Source: Elstera litoralis (GTDB taxonomy: Bacteria > Pseudomonadota > Alphaproteobacteria > Elsterales > Elsteraceae). From it: 16,774 nucleotides of DNA. This document shows, piece by piece, positions 15,194-16,774 of the stretch; position 1 is the stretch's first letter; each line of letters opens with the position of its first letter. The translations under genes and the position numbers were made by a program. The stretch lies in NCBI RefSeq assembly GCF_000963705.1, contig NZ_LAJY01000027.1, positions 1-16,774 on the forward strand, read 5' to 3'. The notes beneath the pieces are model-generated. The model was not told the DNA's origin. It made no database searches and saw nothing but the letters and a program-made list of their open reading frames with translations.

Positions 15194-16204
15194 ATGACCG
15201 ATCCCCGCTTCGCCCCGCTGACCGCCGCCCTGGAAGAGGCGCTTGAGTCCGGCCTCTGCCCCGGTCTCGCCTTTGGCCTACGCACGCGCGACGGGGGACG
15301 GTTCGACACCAACCTGGGGCTGGCCCAGCGCGTGCCGGAACCGGAGGCGCTCACTCCCGATCACCGCTTCGATCTCGCCAGCCTGACCAAAGTTTTGCTC
15401 ACCACGCCTGCAATTCTCGCGCTCGCGGCGGCAGGGCGCTTGGATCTCGACGATCCGCTGAGTACCCATCTGCCCGATTTGCATCAATATGATCCCAGTC
15501 ACCGGGTCCGCAGCGTCACCCTGCGTCAATGCCTGACCCACACCAGCGGCTTGCCCGCCGTCGAGCCGATCTATACCTGGGGTGAGGGCGCGGACCGCTT
15601 GACCGCGCTGGTTCTGCAAAAGGATTGGGCGTTCGGCGAAACTGTCTATTCCGACATTAATTTTATCCTGTTGGGGGTTATTATCACTCGGTTGACCGGC
15701 CAAAGCCTATCGGTGCTGGCGGAAGCCGCCGGATTCGCGGTCTCGCCCGGCCCCGCGTTGACCGTGGCGACCGAAGCCTGCCAATGGCGCGGACGGGTGA
15801 TGAAGGGCGAGGTTCACGACGAAAACGCCTTCGCCCTCGGCGGTATCGCCGGACACGCGGGACTGTTCGGCACCGTGACGAACGTGCTGGATCGGGCCGA
15901 AACCCTGGCGTTCGGCGATGCGCTTCCCAAGGCCGCGCGCGCCGCCATGCTGGAAAAACAGACCGACACGCGCGCCTTGGGCTGGCAGAGTCGCCACCCC
16001 AACTGGTCCGGCGGCGGCCTATGCTCGGCGAAAACCATCGGTCACACCGGCTTTACCGGCACGGGTGTATGGATCGATCCCGAACGGGGGATTACCTGGG
16101 CGCTGCTCGCCAACCGGGTTCACCCGACGCGCCATACGGAGGTGCGGAAGTTCCATCAGTTCCGTCAGCGTATCGGGAATTTAGTTCAAGCAGCCTGCGC
16201 TTAA
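15194..16204 (+). CDS. Beta-lactamase-fold serine hydrolase (class C / PBP4B-like family)
   Basis: A 336-residue protein of the serine beta-lactamase/DD-peptidase superfamily (COG1680 type). The motifs are the nucleophile box DLASLTKV (S63, K66), the second box YSDIN (Y152-S-D154) and HTGFTGTG (284-291) in place of KTG. The THTSGLP stretch at about 115-121 and FALGGIAGHAGLFGT at 213-227 are also usual in this group. No signal peptide is visible (it starts MTDPRFAPLTAALEEAL), so it may act in the cytosol. The gene begins 6 bases after anmK and is probably in the same operon, which suggests a role in trimming or hydrolysing recovered muropeptides. The same association is seen for E. coli yfeW (PBP4B) beside murQP. 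Substrate and true activity (peptidase, esterase or lactamase) are unknown. Confidence 0.88.
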   Translation: MTDPRFAPLTAALEEALESGLCPGLAFGLRTRDGGRFDTNLGLAQRVPEPEALTPDHRFDLASLTKVLLTTPAILALAAAGRLDLDDPLSTHLPDLHQYDPSHRVRSVTLRQCLTHTSGLPAVEPIYTWGEGADRLTALVLQKDWAFGETVYSDINFILLGVIITRLTGQSLSVLAEAAGFAVSPGPALTVATEACQWRGRVMKGEVHDENAFALGGIAGHAGLFGTVTNVLDRAETLAFGDALPKAARAAMLEKQTDTRALGWQSRHPNWSGGGLCSAKTIGHTGFTGTGVWIDPERGITWALLANRVHPTRHTEVRKFHQFRQRIGNLVQAACA

Positions 16205-16215
16205 CCCCCTAAACC

Positions 16216-16773
16216 CTAACCGACATCCAATTCGCTATCCCAATAGAGATAATCCCGCCAGCTTTCGTGCAGGAAATTCGGCGGAAAGCGGCGGCCGCGC
16301 TCTTGCAGGAAATGCGTTGAGGGTTCCTGCGCGGGCTCCAGCGGGAACATGCGGATTTCGCGCGGTAAATGGCTGGCTTTGCGCAAATTGCAGCACGAAC
16401 AGGCGGTCACGACATTATCCCACGAGGTCCGGCCCCCGCGCGAGCGGGGAATGACGTGATCGAAGGTCAATTCGTGCGTGGGGAACTGGTCGCCGCAATA
16501 TTGGCAGCTAAAGGCATCGCGGAGAAAAACATTAAACCGGGTAAAGGCCGGTCGGCGCGATGTATGAACGTAATCTTTTAAAGCAATAACCGAAGGCAAC
16601 TTCATTTCAAAACTGGGACTTCGGATCGTCGTATCATATTCCGAGAGAATATTAACCCTATCCAGAAACACCGCCTTTACCGACTCTTGCCATGACCAGA
16701 GCGACAAAGGGAAGTAACTGAGCGGCCTAAAATCAGCATTCAGAACCAAGGCGGGACAATGCACATGAGACAT
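16216..16773 (-). CDS. HNH endonuclease family protein
   Basis: A 185-residue protein with a C-terminal HNH nuclease fold. The zinc-ribbon cysteines are CQYC (90-93) and CSCC (C125/C128). Catalytic-type residues are DHVIPRSRGGRTSWDNVV (D105-H106, N120) and N129 in CNLRK. The first 80 residues (ALVLNADFRPLSYFPLSLWSW, then VFLDRVNI, RSPSFEMKLPSVIALKDYV and RRPAFTRFNVFLRD) form a conserved N-terminal region found in a widespread bacterial HNH group of unknown physiological role. No methylase, transposase or other defence gene is adjacent. It is convergent with the serine hydrolase gene, 11 bases apart, with no visible terminator. The ATG sits one base inside the window edge, so an upstream start cannot be excluded, although MSHVHCPALVLNADF looks complete. 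Confidence 0.9.
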   Translation of the reverse strand: MSHVHCPALVLNADFRPLSYFPLSLWSWQESVKAVFLDRVNILSEYDTTIRSPSFEMKLPSVIALKDYVHTSRRPAFTRFNVFLRDAFSCQYCGDQFPTHELTFDHVIPRSRGGRTSWDNVVTACSCCNLRKASHLPREIRMFPLEPAQEPSTHFLQERGRRFPPNFLHESWRDYLYWDSELDVG

Positions 16774-16774
16774 T

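Overview
The window looks like chromosomal DNA of an alphaproteobacterium, most likely of the Rhodospirillales (Azospirillaceae or Rhodospirillaceae type). This is inferred from the high G+C content, the gene order mreB-mreC-mreD-mrdA-rodA, the pairing of a DhnA-type class I aldolase with a ThiE-like protein, and the sequence style of the HNH and universal stress proteins. No species is claimed. I see no phage, transposon, CRISPR array, integrase or rRNA.

Layout. Positions 1-719 (-) hold the N-terminal part of a bifunctional penicillin-binding protein that runs off the left edge. Divergent from it, 939-1880 (+) is a class I fructose-bisphosphate aldolase with a strong terminator, followed by a divergent ThiE-like gene (2024-2563). 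A hairpin that can terminate in both directions separates this gene from tRNA-Lys(CTT) on the minus strand (2629-2704), which has its own well-formed promoter. From 8387 down to 2783 (-) lies the complete elongasome operon: MreB, MreC, MreD, PBP2 and RodA, with ATGA overlaps or a 3-base gap between the last four genes and a terminator-like hairpin at the end. These proteins together build the lateral wall of a rod-shaped cell.

From 8691 the genes are on the plus strand. First comes a tandem universal stress protein, then a soluble histidine kinase with an N-terminal CBS-like module, overlapping by one base (TAATG) a REC-DUF3369-HD-GYP response regulator. This is probably a two-component pathway that ends in c-di-GMP breakdown. 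Next are a small DUF2798 membrane protein and a branched-chain amino acid-type periplasmic binding protein with a UUCG-capped terminator. AnmK (anhydro-MurNAc kinase) and a beta-lactamase-fold serine hydrolase follow, a likely murein-recycling pair. A conserved HNH endonuclease-family gene lies convergent at the right edge.

The most striking feature is technical or evolutionary. Three otherwise well-conserved genes (the PBP, the HD-GYP regulator and anmK) are broken by five single-base indels. Each is repaired to a textbook family sequence by adding or removing one base, and three of the five sites lie in or next to homopolymers. I think uncorrected sequencing errors are more likely than real pseudogenes. 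I did not find a convincing new biological system. The least explained items are the degenerate ThiE paralogue, a possible 19-codon leader peptide coupled to the kinase, and the CBS-kinase/HD-GYP pair itself.
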